A DNA stretch of 64,000 bases, taken from the NCBI RefSeq assembly GCF_002443255.2, contig NW_019211456.1:12484229-12548228 (forward strand). The letters are read 5' to 3'. This stretch comes from Varroa destructor (Eukaryota > Arthropoda > Arachnida > Mesostigmata > Varroidae). Below the pieces are notes generated by a model. That model saw only the letters and a program-made list of their open reading frames with translations. It was not told the origin of the DNA and ran no database searches. Below, piece after piece: positions 39,826 through 52,300 of this stretch; positions within the stretch are counted from its first letter, which is position 1, and every line of letters begins with the position of its first letter. A program made the position numbers and the translations under genes.

Positions 39826-40266
39826 TTAGTTTCCTGCAACGCCATCGATTGGACGACAATTTGAATAGAACGAAAAAGCAATTCGTACGAATTTGCTGCG
39901 TTTTTCTAGGCGAGTTCCGATCGGAGGGAAAAAGCGCAAAGGTTTGTCATTGTAAAAACAGCATACGAATCGAATGGGAAATTGGTCCTTGGGTCTAAAA
40001 GACAAAACACACAGACGCAGAAAATTGGGACAAGCATTGCAGAAGGACAATGGCGTAAAGAGTGCAACGGGCAGCACCACACGAAAACAAGTTTCACAGA
40101 GTAGAAGTGGGGTAGGGTGGCTCAAGTACACACCCCACTGAAAAGTCGATTTCGATGTCGAGCCGACATCGAAAGAAAATCGATGGTGGAAGCCTTTTTT
40201 CCATTCTTTTGCTAGAGCCGTCAGCTTTTCTGTGAAATGGACGAGATGTGGGGGGTAGGTCCTCAT
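39826..40266 (-). other. Unassigned open reading frame, 146 codons
   Basis: This is the longest open frame in the window and starts with ATG. I recognise no family in it. The peptide is rich in Phe, Leu and Cys, which is what T-rich minus-strand DNA would give by chance, and it has no clear signal peptide or domain. A perfect 11-bp inverted repeat (40150-40174) lies inside it. With six frames over 64 kb of AT-rich DNA, one frame of this length is expected by chance or nearly so. It could be a real small gene, an exon, or noise. Confidence 0.12.
40150..40174. repeat. Perfect 11-bp hairpin
   Basis: TTTCGATGTCG pairs exactly with CGACATCGAAA around a 3-base loop AGC. It contains CpG and is not simply AT-rich. 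Confidence 0.75.
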
Positions 40267-43200
40267 TTCGGATTTTTCCTTATTGCTCTTAGTACCGCTT
40301 AGCGATTTCCCTCGCCAACCGGTTTTGATGGTCTAGGAGAAGAAGGGTTAGCTCGCATGTGTCGATGGAGGTGAATTTACTGTTTCTATGCACCAGTACC
40401 GCTGCAGCAAAAGAAAGTTTTTGAAGCTACTGAACTCGTTATAACTTGGTAAGATGGTAACCGTTCTGCCTGACAGAAGGTAGTTATTCGTAAACAGAGG
40501 TATATCCACAAGTGCAACAAAATTTTGGAGTGGTTGGAGCGCAGCCTTAGAAATACATTGACACATAAGGGGTGGTATGAGATGATATTCTCTGCAGGTG
40601 ATCCGTATTTTTCAATATAAGTTAAATGTTGAAATTTAGCCGAACTGGATAAGTTTTGTGGCCAACATACCCAGAACAAACAATTAGTTTATGAAGCATG
40701 AATTGTTAAATAATATTTAAAACTTTTACGTGGGTGCTCCTGATCTTGTATGTACGTAATAATATCGAAAAATAAAATTGAATCTTTAATATTAGGTTTC
40801 TTCATGCACATGGTAGCCAATATGATTTGATTCAGGAAATATTAAAACGTACTGTAAAAACATATTATATTTTCACATGCCCATACATGAACACATGCAT
40901 AGTTATACACAGGACAGATGTCAGTTTCCAGAAACAAATAGTTTCTTTTTCGGTTTTTGCGTGATATTACCCATTTAAGGATTCCTGTGAAGGAGAAGAC
41001 TCAACGTTCTGCAAAGCCTGAAATAGTCCGAACGTGTTCAAGGCGTTCCTGTGCACGGTGGTAACGATACTCTTAGTATGCTCCCTTCGTCATTCGTCTT
41101 GGGCGGCGCTATACTTACTCGTCCCCTTTTTGATTCTGTTGCCAACATGTAGTCACTGTTTTTGGTCGTTAACGATCCGCCCTCGGCAGATTCAAGAAAA
41201 TGTCGTTGGGATAAATGTAAACCTCTTCCGTTCTGCAAAGGCTACTACGAACTTAATACGATGACTGAATGCCCACTTTTGGCTTGAAACGCCTTCAGCC
41301 TGTGTATTTTGAATTCATTTGAACGTCACAGTGGATGAGCCTCTGAGTCTTATGTGAAACGATCACCACTGTGTACCATAAGAAGAACATGTGTTAGTTA
41401 TATACATATAAAGACAAATTAAATACAGAGAGCGCGTTGTATAGTACAATACTTGCCTTATAACGCATGTAATATAGAGACGTCATTTTTAATCTTTATC
41501 CTTTGAATTACACCTACAAATAGAAGAAATGTCTTACCTAAATGTGTACATATATAGGGTACGCTACAGTAGTAACTTGAAAAATATATATGAGCGCGTA
41601 GGCTATATTTTTTATATACAATCAAAACGACAGCAAGACCCCAGCAGCAATGACAGACGAGGCAAAAACATAGTCACTAAAATTAGATGCGCCTAAAATA
41701 TAAACAAAAAATAAGTTTTTTTACTGGAACCTACAAGAGTTCGATACCAGTGGACAGTTCTCAAGAAAATACACAATTTGCAGATAAGTGGTTCAAAAAC
41801 CTATTGTTTTTTAAAAAGAGAATCTGAATTAATGTCTTGAGAAGTGTTCAGTTGATACATTAATCCCGCTACTTTGAGTCTAAGGCTGTCAGAGAGTAAT
41901 CTATCTGTAAGCTCTATCGAAGAGTCGGCTACGAAAGGTCGAATTATGCAGTACACAACGGTGCGTATAGTATTTCACACATAATTATCTCGTCTTCCAA
42001 CCAATTAGTTTTTTCGTTCGAACGAAACCAAGGGGTCTAAACTTGCTTTAATGGAAATGCCACATATGATTATTTGACTTCTGTAACTATGGCTACAGGT
42101 TGGTTTTGGCCCTAGCGAACTAGCCTATTTCAGTTTCAAGACTCTCCATCTTTGCATGTCTAACAACAGGCCAGACTTGGCCTTGCACCAGGCGTTGCAC
42201 AGAATTATAGAATTATAAATAAGAAGGAGGTGCAGCCTTTCACTGCAAACTTTTATCCTCAAGGGATTTCATCCTCTGAAGTCATCTCTGAAGTGGTGGT
42301 AGACTATACTAATGCTACCCGCGCACTCAATCGCCAAGAGCGGCGCAACGAATGAGCTTGTTGATAAGGCTCGACGCTTCCTAAGTCCAAAGCCCCCCTC
42401 ACTGCAACACGCTCAATCTCCTTGGCTTTTTCCTTCTTCCCGCTGTACAAGTGAACGCCGCTTCGACGTTGACCTTCACATCCGGCTTTTGGTAAGCTAC
42501 CCTTAGAGCTCATTTGTCAGTCTTCACTTCATGTCTACTATAAGAACACGGACACGCATGTACGACGGTACACCCTACAATCAATAGGCGCAGCGGGCAC
42601 GAGATTGGATTCTATTTTATAAGAGTCACATTGCTGGAATATGACCGACAAGGTGTTCCCGTTGACATATCGATTAATCTGAAGGGAAACTCTAGCGTTC
42701 GGCGGAAGTCAGTCTGTGATCATTTGATACTCGTACATAGGATAGATCGGCTCATGAAGTAGGCGACTGAAGTTTTGCTAGTTCAAGCACTTTCGTAGAA
42801 CGTTTCGTTCGAGAAGCGAGATAGGTGGCATCCTGCTGCATTGCCGTGTACTCAGTTAATATTATTGAAAAAGCTTACACACTTCCAATAAGTCTACGGA
42901 CTGGAAGGAATTTAATCATAACTCGAATTAACGGAAGATATGATATCGACCTGCCAAGCTGTCGTATCAATTCAATTATGTGCCCTACGGTACGTCAACG
43001 AAAATTTCTTGAAAGTTATCAATACTCGTCTTGATAATATAGTAAAATGATTTGTTTATGTAAGGGATATGTTTACTGTAACACGCATCGGAATCCGGGA
43101 TAGCGCTAGGTAAAATTGTCAAATGTCCATACACAGAGCAGGATATTCCTGAAGAATATATACAACTTGTTTCAAGCCGCAGCTACGTTCAAAAACATTC

Positions 43201-44107
43201 AGTTTCACAACAAACAGTTGAAGTAACTTCATTCGTTTGAGGAAACGTCGTTTTTTCGTCGTCATTTAATCACTCTAGGTACCGAATATTATTAGACAAA
43301 CGATTTTTTCTGCCATGGAAAGAATTTCGTTATTGACTGGGCACATAAAGCGCAGGCTAGTATATCTAGGAAGTTACCATAACCGGGATTTATGTTTGAC
43401 TATTACCCTTTACTCCCGAAAAGTGTGTAGGGCAAGTTCCCCTGGCTATTGTGATGTATTTTTTGCGGACGGAATAATTGATGGACAAGCTGGATCCATA
43501 TTATAAATGCAATTCGCCATTCTTGGGGCTAAGTCAATGAGTCATATCCAATCATTGGCTATGCTGAAGGAGAAACATGTGCTGTAGGTAGTCTAAACTC
43601 TGTTTTGGCCACTTAGGTCGCACTGAGGGGTTATGTCGAATCTGCAGCTATGTACCCTGTCAGAAAAACGTTTAACGTGCTACTAATTAAAAACCATTCG
43701 CGTTGTTTTTTGTGAAAGAGGAAATAGCACACCTGTGGGGTTAATTATACTTAACCGATTTTCATCTTATAAATGCGGTATTAGTTGGAAAATTTTTGAT
43801 TAGCGTTCTTTAGGTATAAATCAGAACAGGTCTTCTTATGTATGTATTTAGATAGAATTATACATGTTGAGGTAACTCATACAACTTTGTCTATAGCGTC
43901 TTCTAATTAAGCCCCGCAGAACCATTAACGAACGTCCCGCGGAGAATGTATCAGTCGTTGAATAGTTGATCATAATGACAGGTAATTTTATGCAAACGAC
44001 AACGGTGGAGGGAGCACCTACAGTACATATAAACGGCTACGTCGCTCTGAATTTGCTATTTATCCTGGTTTTTCTTTGATTCTAGGGAGCTGACCTAAAA
44101 GGATAAT
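40267..44107. other. Non-coding stretch
   Basis: A GC-richer patch at 42300-42510 is open on both strands with no recognised motif. Otherwise the stretch is AT-rich, with no repeat array and no transposon end visible up to the mariner element. Confidence 0.5.
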
Positions 44108-44945
44108 ATTGGGTTGTTGAGAAATATTGACGGTTTTTTTGGTTAGATGGCGCTCACGTGACAAATCTTAGGCAATATAATGCCGGCTGGTCGGCGTTGG
44201 CGTCACGTGAAAGATTCGGCAATAGTCTATACGTCAAGATGGCTTCCTTCACACGGAAAATAAAACGTCTTGATAGTAAGTGAAATTTCAGGAAAGAGAT
44301 GCTTCTTATGATGGTCGACTAAATGTGGAAAAAGTTCATAAAATGATCGAGCGAAATCGACGTGAAAAATAGATATGATGCCGCCAAGGAACTAAACATG
44401 GTTCTGTTTTTACCATTGGAAGAACGTCGATTTTTAACTGCAATACGAATTGGTACTTATGCTACTTCTACTACCACTATTTACATCTGCAAAAACTATA
44501 TAGAAACGTAACGAAATCGAGTTACCTCCGACGTGGTTAATAATATGTACGTGAAAACTGCGCTTGACAATTTGTGGCCAAACCCAGTTTGACGTAAAAA
44601 GTATCATATCATATGCTTGGTGGGATTACAACGACATCGTACATTATAATTGTTTTGTCTACTGTTGTCAACGATGGATTGAATTACAAGGAGCCATTGA
44701 AAAGAAAGTCAATCGAACCCACCGAGCAGAAGAGCATCGTCCTCCACCATAGAAATGCTGAACCATCAAATATATTCAGCTAGTCGCGAAAATCGAGAAG
44801 ATTCAAATAGGAAATTTTAATACACCTGCCATACAACCAGACTTTCGAGATCCTTGACCGTACCGTATATTTCCAAAATCGCTTAATGATGTTAATGATT
44901 TTTCTGATTATTTATAGGAATTTGCTTCAATTTTAACTTGATAGG
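44108..44945 (+). pseudogene. Decayed mariner-type (Tc1/mariner, DD34D) transposase and element
   Basis: The left end, a TA followed by TTGGGTTGTTGAGAAA, resembles mariner terminal repeats. At about 44311-44440, in broken frames, there is a helix-turn-helix-like stretch (VEKVHKMIERNRR, then AAKELNM, then GSVFTI). At 44563-44712 comes the WWDYNDIVHY block (family: WWDxxGIVHYELL) followed by ELQGAIEKK. In a second frame HHRNAEPS (44746-44769) stands for the catalytic HHDNARPH, with Arg at 44752 in place of the second catalytic Asp. In that same frame HLPYNQTFEILD ends with Asp at 44857-44859, exactly 34 residues after the Arg, which is the DD34D spacing of mariner. Several frameshifts and stops make it dead. 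I could not see a matching right terminal repeat. Confidence 0.85.
44154..44224. repeat. Imperfect direct repeat inside the mariner 5' region
   Basis: TCACGTGA followed by an AAATCTTAGGCAATA-like sequence (44154-44178) recurs as TCACGTGAAAGATTCGGCAATA (44203-44224). These are two tandem copies about 49 bases apart between the left end and the transposase start. Mariner untranslated regions can carry such subterminal repeats; it may also be a local duplication. Confidence 0.55.
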
Positions 44946-46723
44946 ATAGGTACACTACATTTCAAATTTAAACAGCATTTCTAATATTGTCAATGTCTAA
45001 TGTTTTGAAAGAATATTTATATCTGGTTTAGCTTAGAAATCCAAAGGAAGATGCCTACGGATATCTCTGTTTTTAATGATACCAACAGTTGGTATTGAAG
45101 CTCAATTCACTGGATCTATGCGCGGTTATGGTCCTCATATCCCAATCAAAGCTACGATTCCATTGTTCTCTAGCGAAATTTTTTTGATCCAACTAAATCT
45201 CTATCGAACGTAGAATAATAGTCATTTAATTAGTGACTGCATGGCACATCGTTTTTAATGTTTTGAAAATCGATTAAATAGATCTGACTTTAAGAAATAT
45301 TCAGTTAAATATCGGCTTGTAGTGAAAAAGGTACTATTGCGCATACTGGACTTTTTATTACTCCTGTGACCTTTTTGCTTTAGAAAATTAAAAAAAAACT
45401 ATTTTAGGCAAGTCGGCTGAACTAGAGGCCATTACCCATAGATCGGGTTTAAAAAATGACCCTCCATCTTTTGAAGTTACTTAAATTAAATGGTGTAAAT
45501 TGAGAACAAACATTTTTTATGTACAGATTGAAAAAAAAAAACACACGCATTTTGTAGAAACGCATGGGTCTAGTAGCTAGCAGTACAGACGCTTAAAGCT
45601 TACGTTTTTCGGCACGCCTATATTAGATCATACGAAGTGACTATTGAGCTTTAAGCTTAATACAAACGTCATGACGGTTACGTATCGGTTATGCATTTGA
45701 ATAGCTTTCCCAGTGCATTCGTATATGATTCTGCATTTAAATAATATCAATGAGTGGTCGTATCCCTCTTTTGCATGCCATATTCGTAACTGGCCTCTCC
45801 TTAGGACCTTTTAGGATTTGTTACAACTCAAGGTGTTTTGAGCACTTACTTTTCAGCTTATTCTACAACAACAAATCACACGCGACTTAGGGACCTAGCC
45901 CTGTCGTAGCCCTTATATATTTTCTTTTATCTTCGTACAATTCTTGTGAAAACATGCAATAAACGCCGCTCGACCTTTTACATTTTCGTGCTAGAACGGC
46001 CGTTTTATGATTTCTATTTTAGGTTTTCACGAACGATGTCCATGGCAAATATTTTGAGTTCAGGCAGTGTCGTTGTCCTTAATTGAAATAAGTGGTGTGC
46101 TATCATGTCCCCTTTTCCCCTTGCACCATCTGCCACGAACATACACATGCAAAAACCTTATGCTGACCTCCCTGTTCACTTTTTTTAATTTTATACGGTT
46201 CACGTCGCAACGCAGCATCTAGCTTAACGTCATAGCTTTTACTGTTTGTACAAATTTCACAGTATATTACTTAAATAGAAACTTTTTAGTACGTTTATAA
46301 TAATAATAATGACTTATTTTAATGTATTGCTTGGGCAATAAAGCGTGTCTATAAAGTTGGCCATAGATAAATACGTGTCGAAACATGTAAGGAGATTTAT
46401 CGCTAAGCGTTCAGCTTGCGGTAGTAGTAAACTTAAAGGGCGACTTCAAACAGTTGTAAGTTTTCTGCACAAAGCAAGGAAATTAGTTCGACCAGCTTTA
46501 GCCCTAAATCCGGGCAAGTCACCGATACAACAATACATCAAAGCGTAAAGCAGAGCCAATAGCTTTTCGGAGCTGTATTTACTATGTAAATGGATGTGTT
46601 TCGAGAACGCTTTCCACGCGAGTTTGTGTGCCTTTCAGGCCGTTTAATTAGCACCACCGAGAATGAGAAAGGAATCGATGGAGTTTCATTTTAGTTAGTT
46701 TGGACGGCCGCGCCCCCGCTCAC
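44946..46723. other. Non-coding stretch
   Basis: AT-rich with poly-A and poly-T runs. The missing right end of the mariner element should lie at the start of this interval but is not recognisable. Confidence 0.5.
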
Positions 46724-46834
46724 CCCACTGCAGCGTCCAGCTCAGAGGTTGAACTCCGGACAGCTGTCTTCTCAGTTGCCCCTCTACTTTTGAAGAAGGC
46801 GTCGAATGTTGCTTCTCTCACGAGCTCCAGACGC
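46724..46834 (-). other. Candidate 111-bp coding exon (splice-bounded)
   Basis: On the minus strand this GC-richer block is preceded by a plausible 3' splice site (pyrimidine-rich CATTTCTCTATCTTTGCC, then TTAATTACAG at the boundary) and followed by a good 5' splice site GTGAGC. Only one frame stays open across it. It encodes about 36 residues starting RLELVREATFDAFF, a charged, amphipathic peptide with codon choices unlike the surrounding AT-rich DNA. I recognise no family, and no partner exon is identifiable nearby. A short GC-rich block can be open by chance. Confidence 0.2.
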
Positions 46835-48581
46835 CTGTAATTAACTCAGCTTAGATGGCAAAGATAGAGAAATGCATAAATCGACTTCCATGGATAGAAA
46901 AACAAAGGTCTAGCTTAGTCTTGCACCGATATATTTCCGCTGGATACCTTTGATGAACAAAAAAAAAACGGTCTTAAGGGCGTCTTTGTGTTTGAAATTG
47001 GTCTCATTCTGTTCTATTCATAGATAGTGTCTGGTCATTAAATGAACCGATTCCGCTAAATGACAACCTAGATAGTTTATATATTTCCATATCTGTGTTT
47101 CTTTGCAGTTGCTACGGCTATCGCTGTAAAGGCACTAACGAGGTCAAGCTAATTCCAACTATTGCTTGCCGTGGCGTCACCAAAAGACGAACTGTGCCCA
47201 TATGGAAGATCCGTGATCGTTTAAAGAACTCTAACTACAATTCGATGTAAGTAAGGACAATTGCTAATTGATGCCTGATAAATCTGTTGAGATGTCTGAA
47301 ATTGCTTGACGCTTCACAGGACGCTGTCCATTCAGCGTGGTTTCTACATGCAGCCATGTGTATCCACAGGTTCAAGCAGACGACAACTAGCGTTAATCAG
47401 CGCTAATCTGCTCCTCTCCGTCCTTGTCTACCGTTGAAGTCCATATTATATGGTTAATTCAAATGCTAAAATATCTGTCTGTTCTCTATTCTCGTGAGCT
47501 ATATTACAACGTTCCGTCAATAGTTTTTGAACCAATTCTCAACACACGTGTTTGTTTGTCGTAGCTCAAATTGTACGACTGCGGTTTAAGATCTCGGCCG
47601 TCATGGATATTTAAGCACAATCCTCGTAGTATAATAACAATCGTAAGAATATCGATGTTTTGTGGGAAGCGAAAGCTGATATGCAGCCAACGCTATGATC
47701 GGGTTCGTTCGGATCGAACACTTTTCAAGCACACGTCGTAATACCGCCAACCGGCGTCAGTGGCGATTGGATACACGAAAAAGCTTTGTATGTAACTGCG
47801 TATAAATGTTGATAGGATACAGGAATTGTTTGAATATCGTGAAAGATGGCCGTACGTGTGTGTGTCAAACGAACCAACCCTCTAAAATAACTATCGGCGT
47901 CATACGGCTTTCATGCGTGTTAAGCGTGCTCGGTCACGAAAAACTAAAAATCAATCTCATAATAGATTATATTAGCGCGGTAGGTGAAGCTGTTGGTTAT
48001 CCAAGAGCTATCAAATTCTATGCTCAGAATAGATTTTCTGGCAAATATCGTGAAGTATCAAAAAGTATATTTGGAATTGCTAAGATTCACACAATGCGCC
48101 ACTTAATACATCGCGTTCGAGTTAGACAAAAGAAACAAGCTAAAAAATATCGATGTATAGAACTTCTATCTATCGATCATAAGCTTCCCTATTACTAGTA
48201 CATGTGCTCAAACTTTGTATGCGCTGAAAATGGAAGTCATTAAATATCTATTGATTAATTTTCTGTTTTTTTTTTCTGTATCTTTACACAGCCTTTGGAC
48301 CTAGATAGTCCAATGGAAGAAACGAACAAAACCAACCACAGTCTGTAGTAAATATTTCTATAAATGTACACAATCGTTCTGCAGATGTTTGTCATCTACC
48401 GCCATCTCTGACAATGGTGCAAATCAAATGCAATAAAAAGAAAAAGATGCAATTATCTATACGTTTTCATTTAAATCGGAACATCGAACGTGGCAATATT
48501 GGCTCTGCTATCGACTACTAGATTACTGACCTGTCGCTGTGCCAAGATGCAGCGAAAATACTTGCTTCATAGGCCAATAGG
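46835..48581. other. Non-coding stretch with one long open frame
   Basis: At 47806-48198 on the plus strand there is an ATG-started open frame of 130 codons, with a basic C-terminal part (RVRVRQKKQAKKYR) and no family I recognise. I treat it as probably chance. Nothing else is visible. Confidence 0.4.
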
Positions 48582-48622
48582 CCCGTCTGAGAAAGAGACC
48601 CTAGGTCTCTTTCTCAGATGGG
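48582..48622. repeat. 19-bp near-perfect hairpin with 3-base loop
   Basis: The arms at 48582-48600 and 48604-48622 are reverse complements at 18 of 19 positions, with loop CTA. The only mismatch would be a G-U wobble in plus-strand RNA. The arms are GC-balanced (GTCTGAGAAAGAGACC) and not simple sequence. The loop is too short for a standard animal microRNA precursor. It could be a foldback transposon remnant, a cruciform or a structured RNA. Confidence 0.85.
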
Positions 48623-49275
48623 TGGGCGGATAAAAATGCTAGGCTCACATTGTTGAGTCACAATGACCTACTTTACTTTTTCTAGTTTCGTTTGTCTATT
48701 TTTCTTTTGCCTCAATTTAAACAACTCCAGATGTCTCTTTGTTCTTCAAATTTGAAGAAACAACTCGGATCAAAGCACTACTTCGGGTTAATTTACTACG
48801 ACTGGACTTTCTTGCAAACTCAGTACTTTAACTACGTTTATTTTATTGCTACACAAAGGGAACTTGGTATAAGTTGCTTCTAAAATGGCTTGGATAAGAT
48901 GATAATTTAACTAGGCTGTGGCAAATGTTCAAAATGAGTAGGCGCCCTTATTTAACTAGTAGAACTTTTATTTCATTGGTGTATGGGTAGCGGTTTTACG
49001 TAGGCATTGTAATTTAGAGCTACATGTACTCCTCTACGTTTGCTTATTTCACCCGCGCGTGGCATAACAAGACATCAGGATACAGGCCGTACCGATGTCA
49101 CTAAATAAGGTGGTCTTATGCGAATTCTTGGTCCCCTTATATGGCGTGCTGTCCAGCATTGCTTTCCACCACGCTTGTTTTAAATGCGTCGTTGACCTTC
49201 TCATAGGAATCGAACTCCCTTACTCCAAGCAGACCTCTGAACTCCAGCATTAGCCGGTTTCCCACAATCTCCTAC
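48623..49275. other. Non-coding stretch
   Basis: No gene seen. Near its end, on the minus strand, GAGTTCGATTCC (49205-49216) matches a B box without a convincing A box. Confidence 0.45.
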
Positions 49276-49304
49276 TTGTGGCTAATCCAGCGTGAAATCG
49301 GAGG
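49276..49304. repeat. Dispersed repeat, copy B
   Basis: Matches 1313-1341 at 27 of 29 positions in the same orientation. On the minus strand both copies read through RFHAGLAT. The flanking GC-richer region 49300-49616 is open in three frames on two strands (65-68 codons each) and may belong to the same decayed element. Confidence 0.6.
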
Positions 49305-52300
49305 TAGAGAAAGGGGGATGTAGCTGTAGCTAACTTGCTGGCGATAGGATTTCCCTTCCGCTGGCTACGGATGGGATGCTAGCACGAAGAGATAAACCCG
49401 AGCACAGCGATCTTGATAGCTTGGAAATTTAGCAAGCGGTCTGTTAATCGATGCTTTCTGCTTCCCGAGAGAGTTTCCAACTTTTTCCACGTTTCTAACG
49501 GCACCTGTCCGCACAGCTCCTTGGTAAAATGTGCCCTCTCTTTCCGTCCTATCCTTGACCACTCGTTACAACCTATGGCTTGCAATGCTCACTCTGCTTA
49601 TTACCTGATGGATTGATCCTCTGCTGCTGCCGCAACTGACTAGATCACATCGAATCTTATAAAACTCCTTGTTCAACCGGTTGCGACGTCGTTATAAACA
49701 TTCAACTTTACATAACATGTCTGGAATATATAAATACATTGTGAAGTTCACTTTCAGTGTGTGGCGTTAGTTAATAGCGGTCACCCCCTATTCCAACTAG
49801 GGCCTATTTAAATAATATCTTTTTTGTAGGATTAAAGAAAAAAAAATTAAGCTTTTAATATCAAAAAAAACGGTCATTTGACTACTGTTCCAAGAAGTAT
49901 CTATGTAGATGTTAAATAAAATTGCAGTTGATCTTTGAAATATGGGCCTATATCGCGGCAGCTAAAGTTTATTTTTCATTACCACCAGTGTGGTTGTGGT
50001 GATGCTTTTTTATAGGCAATTTTTTAAAATGACAAGTAGAGCTTGGCTAACTTGATAAGGACTGTTGCTGATTGTATGATTACGCCCTAGAATTTAGAAC
50101 CCCTGTTGTTATTGCATATAAGCTCTTTGTCTTTTTATCTGGAAGTTGTAGTAGAAAGCTGTGCAAGAAATTTACAGATGAAAAACTATAATTTTAATGA
50201 CAATAATAAGAAATCGCCTGAGCGCCAAAAACCTATATTAGGCGAGCTATTAAAAATTCAATAAAGAGGTAAGTTGAAGCGATCGAACACATGCACACGA
50301 TTGACAGTAATGCGTTCTGTATGATTATGGCGTAACGCTGTATCAGTTTCAAGCGTAAACTTCAGGTGCGTAAGCGCCAGAAAACAGGATTTGATATTGA
50401 AGTTATTTTTAAAGCAGTAGTTAGTTACTAAGGTCTGATGATCGCTAAGAGAATACATCATATACACTAGTTGAAAGTCTGGCAAAAAAATGCAGGCCAT
50501 CTGTTATTAGAACAAAAATCGAATGTTTTTGAAAGTTCGTTACCTTTCCAAGAAGGTAGCGGTCTAACGAAGATACGGTACGACTATTCTGTTTCAGACT
50601 AGAATCCGTACCTTTAATGTGTACACAATCTATGAACAACGGATAGTGCTTGACGGGCGGTATTTATTTCAATATTTTTTCCTCATTTTCGATAGGCTCT
50701 CTCTTCTGGTGATGTGACGCTAAAATTTTTCTCACTGGCCTCATCAGTTCTGGTATAATTAACCGTAATGGTGATAGCAAAGAATGGGTTGGGAAATGGA
50801 GAGAAAGGTTGGCTAAGGGCGAAGCAAATGGGACAGGGCATCAAGCGTCACGGAACAGGAAATTGTGCTTCCGGACCCCCTCTTTCTCTTTGTCAACGAA
50901 CCATCCGAGGAAGAAATCGCAGCAGGACACAGCCAGCCAGCCAGCCAGCGATGCCATCGGGCGACAGTGGCAGGCGCACTATGCGCAAGAAAAACTTTTG
51001 CACTCAATTATATCTCTGATTTTTCCACAGTCGCCGCGTCTGCTAACTCGTCCGCCTTTTTCTTGTTAGACGTCCTCACCGCCTTTTTTAGTTGTAACGA
51101 AAGTCAAAGAAATTCTAGTCGACCGGAACGCAATGACTGTCCTATGAATGACGGTACAAGACTATACGCTTGATACTAGCATTTAATACATACAGCAGGC
51201 ATAGGATTAATTAGAAAATACTGTCAGCGTTATTGTTCTTGTCGAATCTGTACAAGGCCATATAATAACACTGAGAAGGTTGTTGGCTTCTAGTATAAAG
51301 AAAATCTATTTAAGATGCGCAGCACGATGTTACAATTTAATCGTACGGGCTTGATTAAAAAAAAAAAAAGTCCAATTATAAGCTTCTTAAACTATTGTCC
51401 GCTTTATCACTTGTATATATGTATTCTTATGAATCCGTGATGCGCCATTGCGGTTTGTCAAAATATGTCCTGTCGCATTTCATTATGATACGAATAAGGC
51501 AGCGTGATGCTTCTTAGACCGTCTTCGGGCTATGGAAGTTCACTAGCACATTAGCTTGTTTCAACAAACATGGCACAGAGCGATGTATGCATCTGTCAAG
51601 AACAATCAAATTAAGCTTGATCTCCACCGCCGCGAGCCTTCGAGATGTCGTTTTAGAGGTAAGACTTTAGCTTTATCAGCTGAGAGCAGAAGCCACATAG
51701 GGAAATCTCTCAAATATATTTGGAGCTCCTTATTAGTTTACATCCGTTGGATTAGGTCTTCATCTTACTAGGACCCTATATCACGTTAGTGTAAATGTCG
51801 TTTTGTTGTTGCTGTTGTTACATGCTAAATTACAAGAGGCTGTTATGTGACTTTCGGTTCCCTTCAAGCCTAATTCCTCACGTTTCCTTTCTGCGGTGAA
51901 AATAAGAATCGTTAAAAAGTATTTTTAGTTAGTAGGTTGTTCCCAACAAGTCCTGACTCAGCTAAAATCGCAAAAGCAAATGGGCCGGGCAAGTGGCTGG
52001 CCTATAAATTCGCGTATTTCTTCAGCACAATCAAACATCGTACTCACTTATATATCACAGAATACTACTCGTATTGTGACTTGAAACTACTCTTCTTTTC
52101 ATGTACAGATTGATGTGGTATGGCCTGAGAACTGCTTTTCTACTTTTATCCTGTTTCAAAGATTATCGTGTACATTTGTACATGAATTGGCGAAGCCTAA
52201 TTCCGGTGGGACGCTGACTTTGAGATATACATTTCTGAAGAAACAGTGCTTATAGACATTTGCCGGATATATTATGTATAAGCTTCGTTAAGAAAGACGC

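Noticed and set aside
47806..48198. 130-codon plus-strand ATG frame as a gene
   Set aside because: No domain, unremarkable composition, and a length reachable by chance in six frames of 64 kb; kept only as a note in the surrounding interval.
49203..49218. Minus-strand GAGTTCGATTCC as the T arm of a tRNA
   Set aside because: The upstream sequence lacks an A box within 30-60 bases and the arms do not pair.
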